This document shows, piece after piece, positions 1 through 7,687 of a DNA stretch of 16,820 nucleotides (position 1 is the stretch's first letter; each line of letters begins with the position of its first letter). The position numbers and the translations under genes are program-made. This DNA is from Actinomycetota bacterium (GTDB taxonomy: Bacteria; Actinomycetota; Acidimicrobiia; Acidimicrobiales; Ilumatobacteraceae): the NCBI GenBank assembly GCA_009705865.1, contig WLSJ01000022.1, positions 1-16,820 on the forward strand, written 5' to 3'. The notes below the pieces were generated by a model. That model searched no databases and was not told the origin of the DNA. It saw nothing but the letters and a program-made list of their open reading frames with translations.

Positions 1-1
1 C

Positions 2-982
2 AGCGGCGATCTGAATAAATACGGAACAACGATGGCATTGATGTTGCTTCCGTATTGGACCGACGGATGTATTGGATCCATGGAAGGTCTGTTTTTTGAA
101 GCAGCAGGTTCTACGCCGTATCACTTCATAACTGCAGCCGCACTTTCTAAACAGAGCAGTAATCCTGTTCGTGAATTGCGATATGACAATAACGATGCCG
201 TCAAGGGCGTTGCGTATATGCGCATGATGGGAATTCGTTACTACATGGCATATACGGCTGAAGCTATTGCTAAAGCTGTTCTTGAAAAGGACTTAGTAGA
301 GGTCGCGGTTTCCGGTCCGTGGCATATCTATGAAATTACGAACACCACCATTGTTGAACCATTGACGGTTCAACCAGTCGTTGTCAATGAGCGTCCAGGT
401 GACAAGCGTGAACGTTGGCTGGAAATTGGTACGTCGTATTTGCAGCAGACAGGTGAGTGGGCAGCATTGCCGGTTGATCATGGGCCAGATGAATGGCAGC
501 GAATTAACGTTGAAGCAGATGCATCTCGCGCTGTAGGTGAACCTGGCGGTGCTGGACGTCAGGTAGATATTGTGACACCAACCTCTGCAACAAAAATTTC
601 CCCTGTGTCTCTTGAACCTGTTGTGGTGTCTGACGTGAAGGTTGAAGAAGAATCGGTGTCTTTTTCAGTTGATCGAATCGGAGTTCCGGTGTTAGTGAAA
701 GTGAGTTACTTTCCGAACTGGCAGGTCGATGGTGCATCGCGTGTGTATCGGGCAGCGCCGAACATGATGGTCGTTGTTCCGACAGAAAAGAATGTGAAGT
801 TGTCGTATCAATCCTCTCGGTTGGATCGCTCGTCATATGCAGTCACCTTGGTCGGAATATTGATGGTGGCATTTCTCTTTCGTAGACGGTTTCGTTACGG
901 AGTTGCGATGCCTGCCCGCGTAGATAGCGGAATTGAGCCCGAATCTGATGATGAACTATCTGCAGATAGCCTCACAGACTGA
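2..982 (+). CDS. C-terminal part of a large membrane protein (YfhO/GT-C-like), 5' end outside window
   Basis: The reading frame is open from the first bases of the window, so the gene starts upstream. The visible 326 codons begin in a soluble segment and end with one hydrophobic helix (about 839-886) followed by an Arg-rich stretch (RRRFR) and a short acidic tail. The segment around 703-800 (VSYFPNWQVDGA, then YRAAPNMMVVVPT) resembles the C-terminal extracytoplasmic beta domain and last helix of large polytopic proteins of the YfhO or GT-C glycosyltransferase-like kind. This is a family resemblance judged by eye; no catalytic residues lie in the visible part. The stop overlaps the manB start as TGATG, so the two are probably co-transcribed and translationally coupled. 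That pairing suggests a role in cell-surface glycan assembly, which is inference. Confidence 0.6.
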   Translation, partial: SGDLNKYGTTMALMLLPYWTDGCIGSMEGLFFEAAGSTPYHFITAAALSKQSSNPVRELRYDNNDAVKGVAYMRMMGIRYYMAYTAEAIAKAVLEKDLVEVAVSGPWHIYEITNTTIVEPLTVQPVVVNERPGDKRERWLEIGTSYLQQTGEWAALPVDHGPDEWQRINVEADASRAVGEPGGAGRQVDIVTPTSATKISPVSLEPVVVSDVKVEEESVSFSVDRIGVPVLVKVSYFPNWQVDGASRVYRAAPNMMVVVPTEKNVKLSYQSSRLDRSSYAVTLVGILMVAFLFRRRFRYGVAMPARVDSGIEPESDDELSADSLTD

Positions 983-2349
983 TGAGCACTGACCCCTCAA
1001 TCCTTGACCGCATCGTCAAGGCGTACGACATTCGTGGGACAACCCCAAATGAAATGAACGAAGAAGTGGCTTTTGCTCTCGGGGTGGCTTTTGCAGATTT
1101 CGTGCAGGCTCCGATGGTCATTGTGGCCAGAGACATGCGAGTAACGGGTGAATCATTAAGCGCATCGTTCTCGCACGGAGTCGTATCTCGCGGCGTGAAC
1201 ATTCTTGATCTTGGTCTTGCAAGCACAGACCTTGTGTATTTCGCAGCAGGAAAACTTGAAGCCCCTGGCGCCATGTTTACTGCATCTCATAACCCTGCTG
1301 AATACAACGGAATCAAGTTCTGTCTGTCAGGTGCTCGTCCAGTCGGCATTGATACTGGTCTTGGTGTGATTCGTGATGCCGCGAAGAAAGTTCTTGCCGG
1401 AAATGGGCCAGGTGCAGCAGCAGTGCATGGTTCAATCTCTACTCGCGACATGCTCGATGAATTTGCAGACCATGTCGTGTCGTTCATCGATGTTGATGCG
1501 CTCGTGCCAATGAAAGTAGTTGCGGATACAGCCAATGGAATGGGCGGTCTTATCGTGCCAGTGGTCTTTGCACGTCTTCCAATGATGGATCTTGAAGTGA
1601 TGTACCCAGAACTTGATGGAAGTTTCCCGAATCATCCAGCAGACCCGATTCAACCAGCGAACCAGCGTGACTTACAGGCCCGGGTGGTTAGTGGGGGGTT
1701 TGACATTGGACTTGCGTTCGATGGTGACGCAGACCGAGTATTTGTTGTTGATGAAAAGGGGAGAGGTTTATCTGGCTCTACCACTACCGCAATTCTTGCT
1801 GCAGCCGTTTTGCGCAACAACCCCGGTGCCACGGTGTTGCATAACCTCATTTGTTCACGATCAGTTCCTGAAGTAATTCGTGAAAGTGGAGGCGTTCCGG
1901 TTCGTACTCAGGTGGGTCATAGCAATATCAAACAAGTGATGGCAGAAACAGGTGCAGTGTTCGGTGGAGAACACTCAGCTCACTATTACTTCCTTGATAA
2001 CTATCGAGCAGACTCTGGCATCATCGCCACAATGTTTATGTTGCAAGAGTTGTCTCGCGCCAAGATGCAACTTTCGCAACTTCGTCAACCGTTTGAGAGA
2101 TACGAGGCAAGTGGTGAAATCAACACCAGTGTTTCTGATGCGCAAGTTGTCATGGCTGCAGTGGCTGACGCATACAAATCACATCCTCAAGACTGGGTTG
2201 ATGGACTCACGGTGGATTGTGGTGACTGGTGGTTCAACCTTCGTCCATCAAATACCGAGCCCCTTCTTCGATTGAACCTAGAAGCAGCAACTCGCGCAGA
2301 ATGTGACGATCATGTGGTTGAAGTGCTCACGCTTGTGACATCTGTCTGA
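982..2349 (+). CDS. manB: Phosphomannomutase / phosphoglucomutase
   Basis: Interconverts hexose 6-phosphate and hexose 1-phosphate in the cytoplasm, supplying mannose-1-phosphate for GDP-mannose and surface glycans. The 455-residue product has the full alpha-D-phosphohexomutase set: the phosphoserine loop TASHNP with Ser102, the Mg-binding loop DGDADR at 247-252, the sugar-specificity loop GGEHSAH starting at 328, and the phosphate-binding loop RPSNTEP at 421-427. Length is normal for the family and the order of the four domains is intact. The ATG overlaps the stop of the upstream membrane-protein gene (TGATG). A Trm112-like gene follows after 18 bases. The GGEHSAH loop is of the PMM/PGM bifunctional kind, so activity on glucose phosphates is also possible. 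The phosphohexomutase assignment is secure; strict mannose specificity is inferred. Confidence 0.94.
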   Translation: MSTDPSILDRIVKAYDIRGTTPNEMNEEVAFALGVAFADFVQAPMVIVARDMRVTGESLSASFSHGVVSRGVNILDLGLASTDLVYFAAGKLEAPGAMFTASHNPAEYNGIKFCLSGARPVGIDTGLGVIRDAAKKVLAGNGPGAAAVHGSISTRDMLDEFADHVVSFIDVDALVPMKVVADTANGMGGLIVPVVFARLPMMDLEVMYPELDGSFPNHPADPIQPANQRDLQARVVSGGFDIGLAFDGDADRVFVVDEKGRGLSGSTTTAILAAAVLRNNPGATVLHNLICSRSVPEVIRESGGVPVRTQVGHSNIKQVMAETGAVFGGEHSAHYYFLDNYRADSGIIATMFMLQELSRAKMQLSQLRQPFERYEASGEINTSVSDAQVVMAAVADAYKSHPQDWVDGLTVDCGDWWFNLRPSNTEPLLRLNLEAATRAECDDHVVEVLTLVTSV

Positions 2350-2367
2350 CAATGAAAGAATGAACCC

Positions 2368-2604
2368 ATGACTCTTGACCACACCCTGCTTGACCTTCTT
2401 GCGTGCCCTGAAGACAAGGGACCATTGTTTTACATCAAGTCAGAAAACGTTCTGTATAACCCACGCCTCAAGCGCTCATACGCGGTTGTTAGCGGAATCC
2501 CTGTCATGTTGATTGAAGAATCCACACAGGTCTCAGATGCAGATCATGCGCGACTTGAGTCACGCATTGCTGCTGAGGGCATAAAGCCCACCTTTACTCG
2601 TTGA
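2368..2604 (+). CDS. UPF0434/Trm112-like small protein
   Basis: A 78-residue protein of the UPF0434 (YcaR/Trm112-like) family, recognised from the N-terminal pattern LLDLLACPEDKGPL and the later RSYAVVSGIPVMLIEE. Eukaryotic and archaeal Trm112 proteins are partners that stabilise SAM-dependent methyltransferases; the role of the short bacterial members is much less clear. Only one cysteine (Cys13) remains where two-Cys versions carry CPxC, so a zinc site is unlikely. It lies between manB (18 bases upstream) and ahcY (92 bases downstream). Position next to SAH hydrolase fits a methylation-linked role, but that is inference. The start ATG has only a weak purine stretch (GAAAG) before it. Confidence 0.85.
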   Translation: MTLDHTLLDLLACPEDKGPLFYIKSENVLYNPRLKRSYAVVSGIPVMLIEESTQVSDADHARLESRIAAEGIKPTFTR

Positions 2605-2610
2605 TTTAGA

Positions 2611-2616
2611 TACACT
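2611..2616 (+). promoter_or_regulatory. Possible -10 box for ahcY
   Basis: TAGATACACT at 2607-2616 contains two overlapping TANNNT-type hexamers just after the stop of the Trm112-like gene. If used, transcription would start near 2623, giving a leader of about 75 bases before ahcY. No convincing -35 element is visible, so this is a weak call from sequence alone. Confidence 0.3.
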
Positions 2617-2628
2617 GACTGCGTAATC

Positions 2629-2663
2629 AGGCTGATCAGAGCGGTGCCAGTTGGCCCCAGCCT
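2629..2663 (+). promoter_or_regulatory. Stable hairpin in the ahcY leader, candidate cis-regulatory RNA
   Basis: AGGCTG (2629-2634) pairs perfectly with CAGCCT (2658-2663). Inside it, GG-t-GCC (2643-2648) pairs with GGCCC (2653-2657) across an AGTT loop, with the T bulged. The strand between the two stems on the 5' side (2635-2642) is unpaired. AGGCT can instead pair with AGCCT at 2690-2694, which covers the 3' end of the Shine-Dalgarno AAGGAG (2686-2691). The two pairings exclude each other. I could not match it to the SAH riboswitch consensus by eye. The pairing is seen directly; the regulatory role is inferred. Confidence 0.35.
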
Positions 2664-2696
2664 CGATTCAATACGAAACTCATTTAAGGAGCCTCC

Positions 2697-4145
<1,449 letters not shown>

Positions 4146-4157
4146 TTACATGTATTG

Positions 4158-4194
4158 AAAAAGGCCTCGGGTGTTTTGCCCGGGGCCTTTTTTT
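4158..4194. terminator. Bidirectional intrinsic terminator between ahcY and the YczE-like gene
   Basis: GGCCTCGGG (4163-4171) pairs with CCCGGGGCC (4179-4187), nine base pairs with one G-T, around a seven-base loop. Five A residues lie on the left (4158-4162) and seven T residues on the right (4188-4194), so the hairpin has a U-tract when read from either strand. It sits 12 bases after the ahcY stop and just beyond the stop of the minus-strand gene ending at 4201, so it should end transcription from both sides. Confidence 0.93.
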
Positions 4195-4200
4195 ATTGAG

Positions 4201-4851
4201 CTATTGCTCGGAAGCTTCGCCGGCTGCTGCATCGAGTGAATTGCGAGACATCTTGAAAAGGCGAAGTGTGATTTGCACCATTGGGCCGATGCCAAATGCA
4301 AAAACAAAAGTACCAAGACCAATGTGGCCGCCGAGAAATATGCCGATCACCATCACGGTGATTTCAACAATGGTGCGAGCAACGCGAACACTGATACCAA
4401 AGCGCTTGTTGAGCCCCAGCATGAGCCCGTCACGGGGCCCTGAGCCGAATTCTGCGCCGATGTACAGCCCTGAACCTGCGGCAATGATGGATAACCCAGC
4501 AACCATGTAAATAACACGAATCACAATGTGGTGGCTGTGGGGGATTAAGTCCTGAGCGATGTTTTCAATCAATCCAATTTCGATTGCATTTAATAGCGTG
4601 CCGAGACCAGGTCGCAGTCGCAATGGAATCCATAACAGCAGCACGAAAAACGCGACGAAGATCAGAACGGTTCCGAGACCGAGACCTGTGTGTTTCGAAA
4701 TTCCTTGGTGAAATACGTCCCATGGCGGAACACCAAGTTCTGAACGCACAAAGAATGCGATACCTGTGCCAAAACAGGCAAGGCCAGTCACACATCTGAT
4801 GAAGCGTTCAACAAATTGTTCGCGCAGTGGTCGAAGGGGTGCTTGTGCCAT
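4201..4851 (-). CDS. YczE-type integral membrane protein
   Basis: A 216-residue polytopic protein with about five hydrophobic segments, resembling the YczE/YyaS-like family (COG2364 type). Supporting features are the N-terminal helix with GTGIAFFVRSELGVPPWDVF, a middle IAAGSGLYIGAEFGSGPRDG loop, and the last helix ending near GIGPMVQITLRLF. The two conserved loops (GVPPWD and GSGPRDG) form the internal repeat seen in this family. Its transport or other function is not known; members are often divergent from regulators, which is not the case here. The start ATG occupies 4851-4849 and shares two bases with the start of the ComF-like gene on the other strand. No Shine-Dalgarno sequence precedes it, but a TACGGT hexamer does, fitting a leaderless mRNA. 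Confidence 0.8.
   Translation of the reverse strand: MAQAPLRPLREQFVERFIRCVTGLACFGTGIAFFVRSELGVPPWDVFHQGISKHTGLGLGTVLIFVAFFVLLLWIPLRLRPGLGTLLNAIEIGLIENIAQDLIPHSHHIVIRVIYMVAGLSIIAAGSGLYIGAEFGSGPRDGLMLGLNKRFGISVRVARTIVEITVMVIGIFLGGHIGLGTFVFAFGIGPMVQITLRLFKMSRNSLDAAAGEASEQ
4834..4839 (+). promoter_or_regulatory. Ribosome binding site that supports the ComF-like start
   Basis: AAGGGG ends ten bases before the ATG at 4850. It is the main reason for choosing this start over an in-frame ATG at 4766, which would put 86 bases of the gene antisense to the YczE-like coding region. The site lies within the first codons of the YczE-like gene on the other strand. Confidence 0.45.
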
Positions 4852-5377
4852 GGAGTTACACCGTACTGAATTTGTCCGCTCAAATACGGGAGCATTAATT
4901 CCTGTTCACATAATGGGTGTTGAACCACACGAAGGCCATATGCGCGACTTGGTCCTAGGACTGAAATATGGCAAAAACAGGACGTTTGCGAGAGTGTTGG
5001 CACAGGTCGTCATCGAGGCGACGAATTGGAATGAATACCAATGTGACGTTGTGACATGGGCACCTACAACTATGAAACATCAGCATGAACGCGGAATGGA
5101 TCACGCAGAACTCATTGCTCGTCATGTGGGTGTTTTGCTTACCTTGCCAACGAAGCGACTCCTCAGGCGAGTTACAGCGTCTTCACAGACAGGTCTAGAT
5201 CGTAATCAACGACTGGTTTCGCCAGAGTTTGTTGCTCGTCCACTAGGTAGGCAGTGCAATGTTTTAGTTATTGATGATGTTGTTACAACAACTGCGACTT
5301 TTCGTGCTGCCATGTCAGCACTCATTAATGCTGGTGCCTTGTCTGTGACCTGTGTGGCCCCATCGCGCACAGTCTGA
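4850..5377 (+). CDS. ComF-type phosphoribosyltransferase-like protein, no zinc ribbon
   Basis: A 175-residue protein of the ComF/GntX family, which share a type I phosphoribosyltransferase fold and are linked to DNA uptake, although their reaction is not established. Visible family features, in order: GLKYGKNR at 38-44, HERGMDHAELIA at 79-90, SSQTGLDRNQRL at 111-122, and the PRPP loop VLVIDDVVTTTAT at 138-150 with Asp142 and Asp143. The usual loop reads TTGAT; here a Thr replaces the Gly at 148. The N-terminal Cys-rich zinc ribbon found in many ComF proteins is absent, so the protein is shorter than the typical 200-240 residues. It ends four bases from the stop of the convergent coiled-coil gene. 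In mycobacteria a ComF-like gene lies near secA, as here. Confidence 0.82.
   Translation: MELHRTEFVRSNTGALIPVHIMGVEPHEGHMRDLVLGLKYGKNRTFARVLAQVVIEATNWNEYQCDVVTWAPTTMKHQHERGMDHAELIARHVGVLLTLPTKRLLRRVTASSQTGLDRNQRLVSPEFVARPLGRQCNVLVIDDVVTTTATFRAAMSALINAGALSVTCVAPSRTV
4860..4865 (-). promoter_or_regulatory. Candidate -10 box for a leaderless YczE-like mRNA
   Basis: On the minus strand TACGGT occupies 4865-4860, followed by eight bases and the ATG at 4851. This matches the TANNNT spacing expected if transcription starts at or next to the A of the start codon. It lies inside the first codons of the divergent ComF-like gene. Judged by eye only. Confidence 0.4.
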
Positions 5378-5381
5378 CTAG

Positions 5382-5816
5382 TTACGAGGCAGTGGTGCCG
5401 TTTGCAACGTTGGTTACTTCAGCTGCAATGCGTCGGATCTCTTCCATCTTGTGGTCAAGTGTTAAAGCTTCACGCTGTGCATTAGAGATAATCAGTGCGC
5501 CTTCTCGTTGTATTTCTTCGCGCAATTCTGCAATCTCGGCCTCTGCAACTTGGCGCTGCGATGTCGTTTCGCGATGAACTTCCGTAATCAGGAGAGCTAA
5601 AAGCTGCACAATCTCTTGAGTAACAGTTGTTTGGTAATCATCAACTTGAGCTGCAATATCTCGAAAAGCTTGTTCAACGTCTGCCGCTTTGTATTTACGT
5701 CGTCGTGATTTGAGATCTGGAATCACAATTCCTCGCTGAGGGCTCACCATCTTTGACACGATTGCTTCGCGAGCAATCTCAGACGTGTTGTTAGTAGTGG
5801 AAATATCTTCTGACAT
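5382..5816 (-). CDS. Coiled-coil protein of unknown function, coupled to the sortase gene
   Basis: I do not recognise a named family. The 144-residue product starts with a polar Ser/Thr/Asn-rich segment, has a basic patch SRRRKYK at 37-43, and from about 45 to 138 is a nearly continuous heptad-like, Glu/Arg-rich helix (for example AEAEIAELREEIQREG), interrupted by a hydrophobic run LLALLIT at 72-78 that is too short for a membrane span. There is no signal peptide or cysteine. The shape recalls DivIVA-like or other cytoskeletal adaptors, but the conserved DivIVA N-terminus is not seen. The ATG follows the sortase stop after a single base (TGA-T-ATG), so translation of the pair is probably coupled and a shared process is likely. 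Whether it contacts the sortase's cytoplasmic region is a guess. Confidence 0.75.
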   Translation of the reverse strand: MSEDISTTNNTSEIAREAIVSKMVSPQRGIVIPDLKSRRRKYKAADVEQAFRDIAAQVDDYQTTVTQEIVQLLALLITEVHRETTSQRQVAEAEIAELREEIQREGALIISNAQREALTLDHKMEEIRRIAAEVTNVANGTTAS

Positions 5817-5817
5817 A

Positions 5818-6894
5818 TCAGTTCTTTCGGTCTATAGGAGAGCGACTCGCCAATTTTGCGTGCACGATTAGTCGTTGATTAGCAGTTCCTATCGGGGTGC
5901 AAGTCGTGAGCGTGACGGAGTTGTAGCCGAGATAGGAAAGAACTCGTGTGTTGTCTGGCTGCACAATGTCATACGGTTCGTTCTTTGAATTGGCTTTCAC
6001 TGTGTAGCGATACATGGCATCACCGACAATTAGCAAAACAGAGTCAGATGTTTGCATCTTGTCTAGGAAATAAAAGGGTGCTGGGAATGTGGTGCGGTGT
6101 CCAGCGAGCCCAATGTTTCCCAACAGGCCTGGTTTTTGGCTTTTTCGATACCAGCCAACCCCAAGAGCCAACCTGTCATCACTGATACCGCTCACTATCT
6201 GCATACGCAGATGAAGCCGTGGAACGACAAGCCAATTTTTTCCGTCGTTTGGTATGTCAGCTAGCAGTTCTGCTTCGGTGGTATCAGTCATGGCAGGAAA
6301 TTCTGATCGTGCCGCGAGTGCTGCAAACGGTGCGCGAGCTTGTGCAGTCGAAGTAGTGGGCGCAACGCTCGTTGAAGACTCGACAGTTGTGTCAACACTG
6401 AGTGGCAATGTTGTGGGTGTTGGTTCTGCCAATACGGTTGTGTCGTTTGCTGTGCGTGACACCGCAATTGACCCGATTAAGAGAAGCAACATCGCTGCCA
6501 TGGTGGACACAGAGACGTACACCTTGCGATTGACCGTGGTTGACGTCATTGCTCGACCCGCAAGGAGTGCATGAGTGACTATTCGTTTGTCACCACGACT
6601 TCGTGTTACTGCAATTGATGAAGAGCTCCATTCGCCGGTGGGAGCAACGGTGAATGAGACCTCGTGTAGCGATGGTGTGAGTTGGGCAGTCACCGACCCA
6701 GACGGGAGCGAACGCATGGCATCTGCGCGCAGATGCAGAGCGACGGTGGTCGATTCGGTTGCTTCAGTGCGAACCCTTGATCGAATGGTGATGACAGAAG
6801 GCCCTGAACCCCGCGAGGCCCGTGTGCGCACCCGTAGTTCGACGTGCCGGGTACCGGCTGGGTCGAGGAGGCTGGCGGAAAAGCGCTTCATCAC
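5818..6894 (-). CDS. Class E-like sortase with a long N-terminal cytoplasmic extension
   Basis: A membrane-anchored cysteine transpeptidase that would cut surface proteins at an LPXTG- or LAXTG-like signal. The catalytic domain occupies about 213-350: GLAGHRTTF with His266, then PFYFLDKM, then TLTTCTP with Cys332, and QRLIVHA with Arg341. The His/Cys/Arg triad is complete, and TLTTCTP with GHRTT fits class E. One membrane helix lies at about 125-146, followed by a Thr/Ser/Pro-rich linker (151-188). Residues 1-124 would be cytoplasmic; this is far longer than the short tail usual in sortases and alternates like beta strands. Translation could begin at GTG 6894 or ATG 6891; an internal ATG at residue 116 would give a conventional sortase. 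The next gene follows after one base. No substrate with a sorting signal is encoded in this window. Confidence 0.88.
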   Translation of the reverse strand: MMKRFSASLLDPAGTRHVELRVRTRASRGSGPSVITIRSRVRTEATESTTVALHLRADAMRSLPSGSVTAQLTPSLHEVSFTVAPTGEWSSSSIAVTRSRGDKRIVTHALLAGRAMTSTTVNRKVYVSVSTMAAMLLLLIGSIAVSRTANDTTVLAEPTPTTLPLSVDTTVESSTSVAPTTSTAQARAPFAALAARSEFPAMTDTTEAELLADIPNDGKNWLVVPRLHLRMQIVSGISDDRLALGVGWYRKSQKPGLLGNIGLAGHRTTFPAPFYFLDKMQTSDSVLLIVGDAMYRYTVKANSKNEPYDIVQPDNTRVLSYLGYNSVTLTTCTPIGTANQRLIVHAKLASRSPIDRKN

Positions 6895-6900
6895 CTAGAA

Positions 6901-6906
6901 ACAGTA
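6901..6906 (-). promoter_or_regulatory. Candidate -10 box for the sortase/coiled-coil unit
   Basis: On the minus strand TACTGT occupies 6906-6901, six bases before GTG 6894 and nine before ATG 6891. There is no clear Shine-Dalgarno sequence, so a leaderless message is plausible. Confidence 0.38.
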
Positions 6907-6925
6907 ACAGTTGCCTAATTTACTT

Positions 6926-6938
6926 AGAGGGAGCCTCT
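6926..6938. other. Small inverted repeat between the HAD and sortase genes
   Basis: AGAGG and CCTCT are separated by GAG, giving a five-pair stem with a three-base loop. It lies about 20 bases after the HAD stop and about 20 bases before the sortase -10 box on the same strand. There is no T-tract, so it is not a standard intrinsic terminator. It could be a weak RNA hairpin or a binding site; chance cannot be excluded. Confidence 0.25.
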
Positions 6939-6958
6939 TGGCCTGAAGTTGATGAGGG

Positions 6959-7609
6959 CTATAGCAACCCGGAGAGGGCGCGAGCAGTAGCGATAGCGCC
7001 GCTGGAATCTTCTTCAACATGAACTCCGTGCATGCCAAGGGCGTTGGCAGCGTGCACGTTGGCAATGAGGTCGTCTAAAAATGCGGTGCGTGTAGGGGTC
7101 GCATTCAGGCGCGCCATAGTGAGCTCATAGATAGCGGGATTGGGTTTGCGCATCTGCACTTCGTGACTGTCCACGATGGTGTCAAAGACGCTCTCGTAGT
7201 CCATCAGTGGCCACCACATAGGACGAAACTCTTTGACGTTGTTCGTCAGAATGCCAATGGCTATTCCTGCTGATTTCAAATCATGAATAAAGGCCACCAT
7301 GTTGTCGTTCAGTTCGAAATTGAATGGGTTTGACTGCGATGGTGGCGCGGTAGCAGGAACAGTGGCGACAATGCCTGCATCGTCAAGCTTTTGTTTAGTG
7401 ATGTTTCTGCATTCTTCAAGAGATATTTCGCCCCGTTCCACCCGATGCCATTGATGATCGGTATCGAGATGATGTGGACCCATGACTATTTCGGCAACAA
7501 CTGCAGGGTCATGGTCTGGGTAACGACGGGTGAAATCGCGAGGTCCACCATTTCGCATAATGACCCCACCTAGGTCGAAAATGACTGTGTCAACTGCTCT
7601 TTGGCTCAT
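6959..7609 (-). CDS. HAD-superfamily hydrolase (subfamily IA-like)
   Basis: A 216-residue cytoplasmic hydrolase, most likely a phosphatase of small metabolites. Motif I is VIFDLGGV with the nucleophile Asp12; motif II is ILTNN with Thr122; motif III Lys155 lies in RKPNPAIYEL; motif IV is FLDDLIANVHAA with Asp179 and Asp180. A helical cap lies between motifs I and II. The acid usually found two residues after the nucleophile is Gly14, as in the DLGGV/DLGNV branch (YihX-like and epoxide-hydrolase N-terminal-like proteins). I chose ATG 7609, which begins just before motif I, over TTG 7618. It points away from secA, with 78 bases between the two starts, and runs toward the sortase gene 64 bases on. 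The substrate cannot be told from the sequence. Confidence 0.88.
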   Translation of the reverse strand: MSQRAVDTVIFDLGGVIMRNGGPRDFTRRYPDHDPAVVAEIVMGPHHLDTDHQWHRVERGEISLEECRNITKQKLDDAGIVATVPATAPPSQSNPFNFELNDNMVAFIHDLKSAGIAIGILTNNVKEFRPMWWPLMDYESVFDTIVDSHEVQMRKPNPAIYELTMARLNATPTRTAFLDDLIANVHAANALGMHGVHVEEDSSGAIATARALSGLL

Positions 7610-7671
7610 AACCGACAAGTCTTGCTTGCTTTATGTCCGGTCAGCGAACTGGCTCTGGCAAGGGGTGCAGG

Positions 7672-7677
7672 TAGGCT
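7672..7677 (+). promoter_or_regulatory. Candidate -10 box for secA
   Basis: TAGGCT, then ten bases, then the secA ATG at 7688. There is no Shine-Dalgarno sequence in between, and any leader would be only a few bases. The same arrangement (TAGGTT plus ten bases) precedes ftsE. No clear -35 element is visible. Confidence 0.4.
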
Positions 7678-7687
7678 TGGACACTGC

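Noticed and set aside
2605..2696. Known SAH or SAM riboswitch upstream of ahcY
   Set aside because: I looked for the conserved cores of these riboswitches and could not find them by eye. The hairpin is reported only as a candidate element.
4766..4849. N-terminal extension of the ComF-like protein from ATG 4766
   Set aside because: The extra 28 residues show no ComF features (no CxxC pairs of the zinc ribbon) and would lie antisense to the YczE-like gene. ATG 4850 has a Shine-Dalgarno-like AAGGGG.
6254..6898. Two adjacent plus-strand open frames (106 and 107 codons) opposite the sortase N-terminal half
   Set aside because: No recognisable protein features or ribosome binding sites. The sortase reading gives a membrane anchor and an intact catalytic triad.
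7601..7687. SecA extension from TTG 7601
   Set aside because: The added residues do not resemble any SecA N-terminus, overlap the divergent HAD start, and cover the probable secA promoter.
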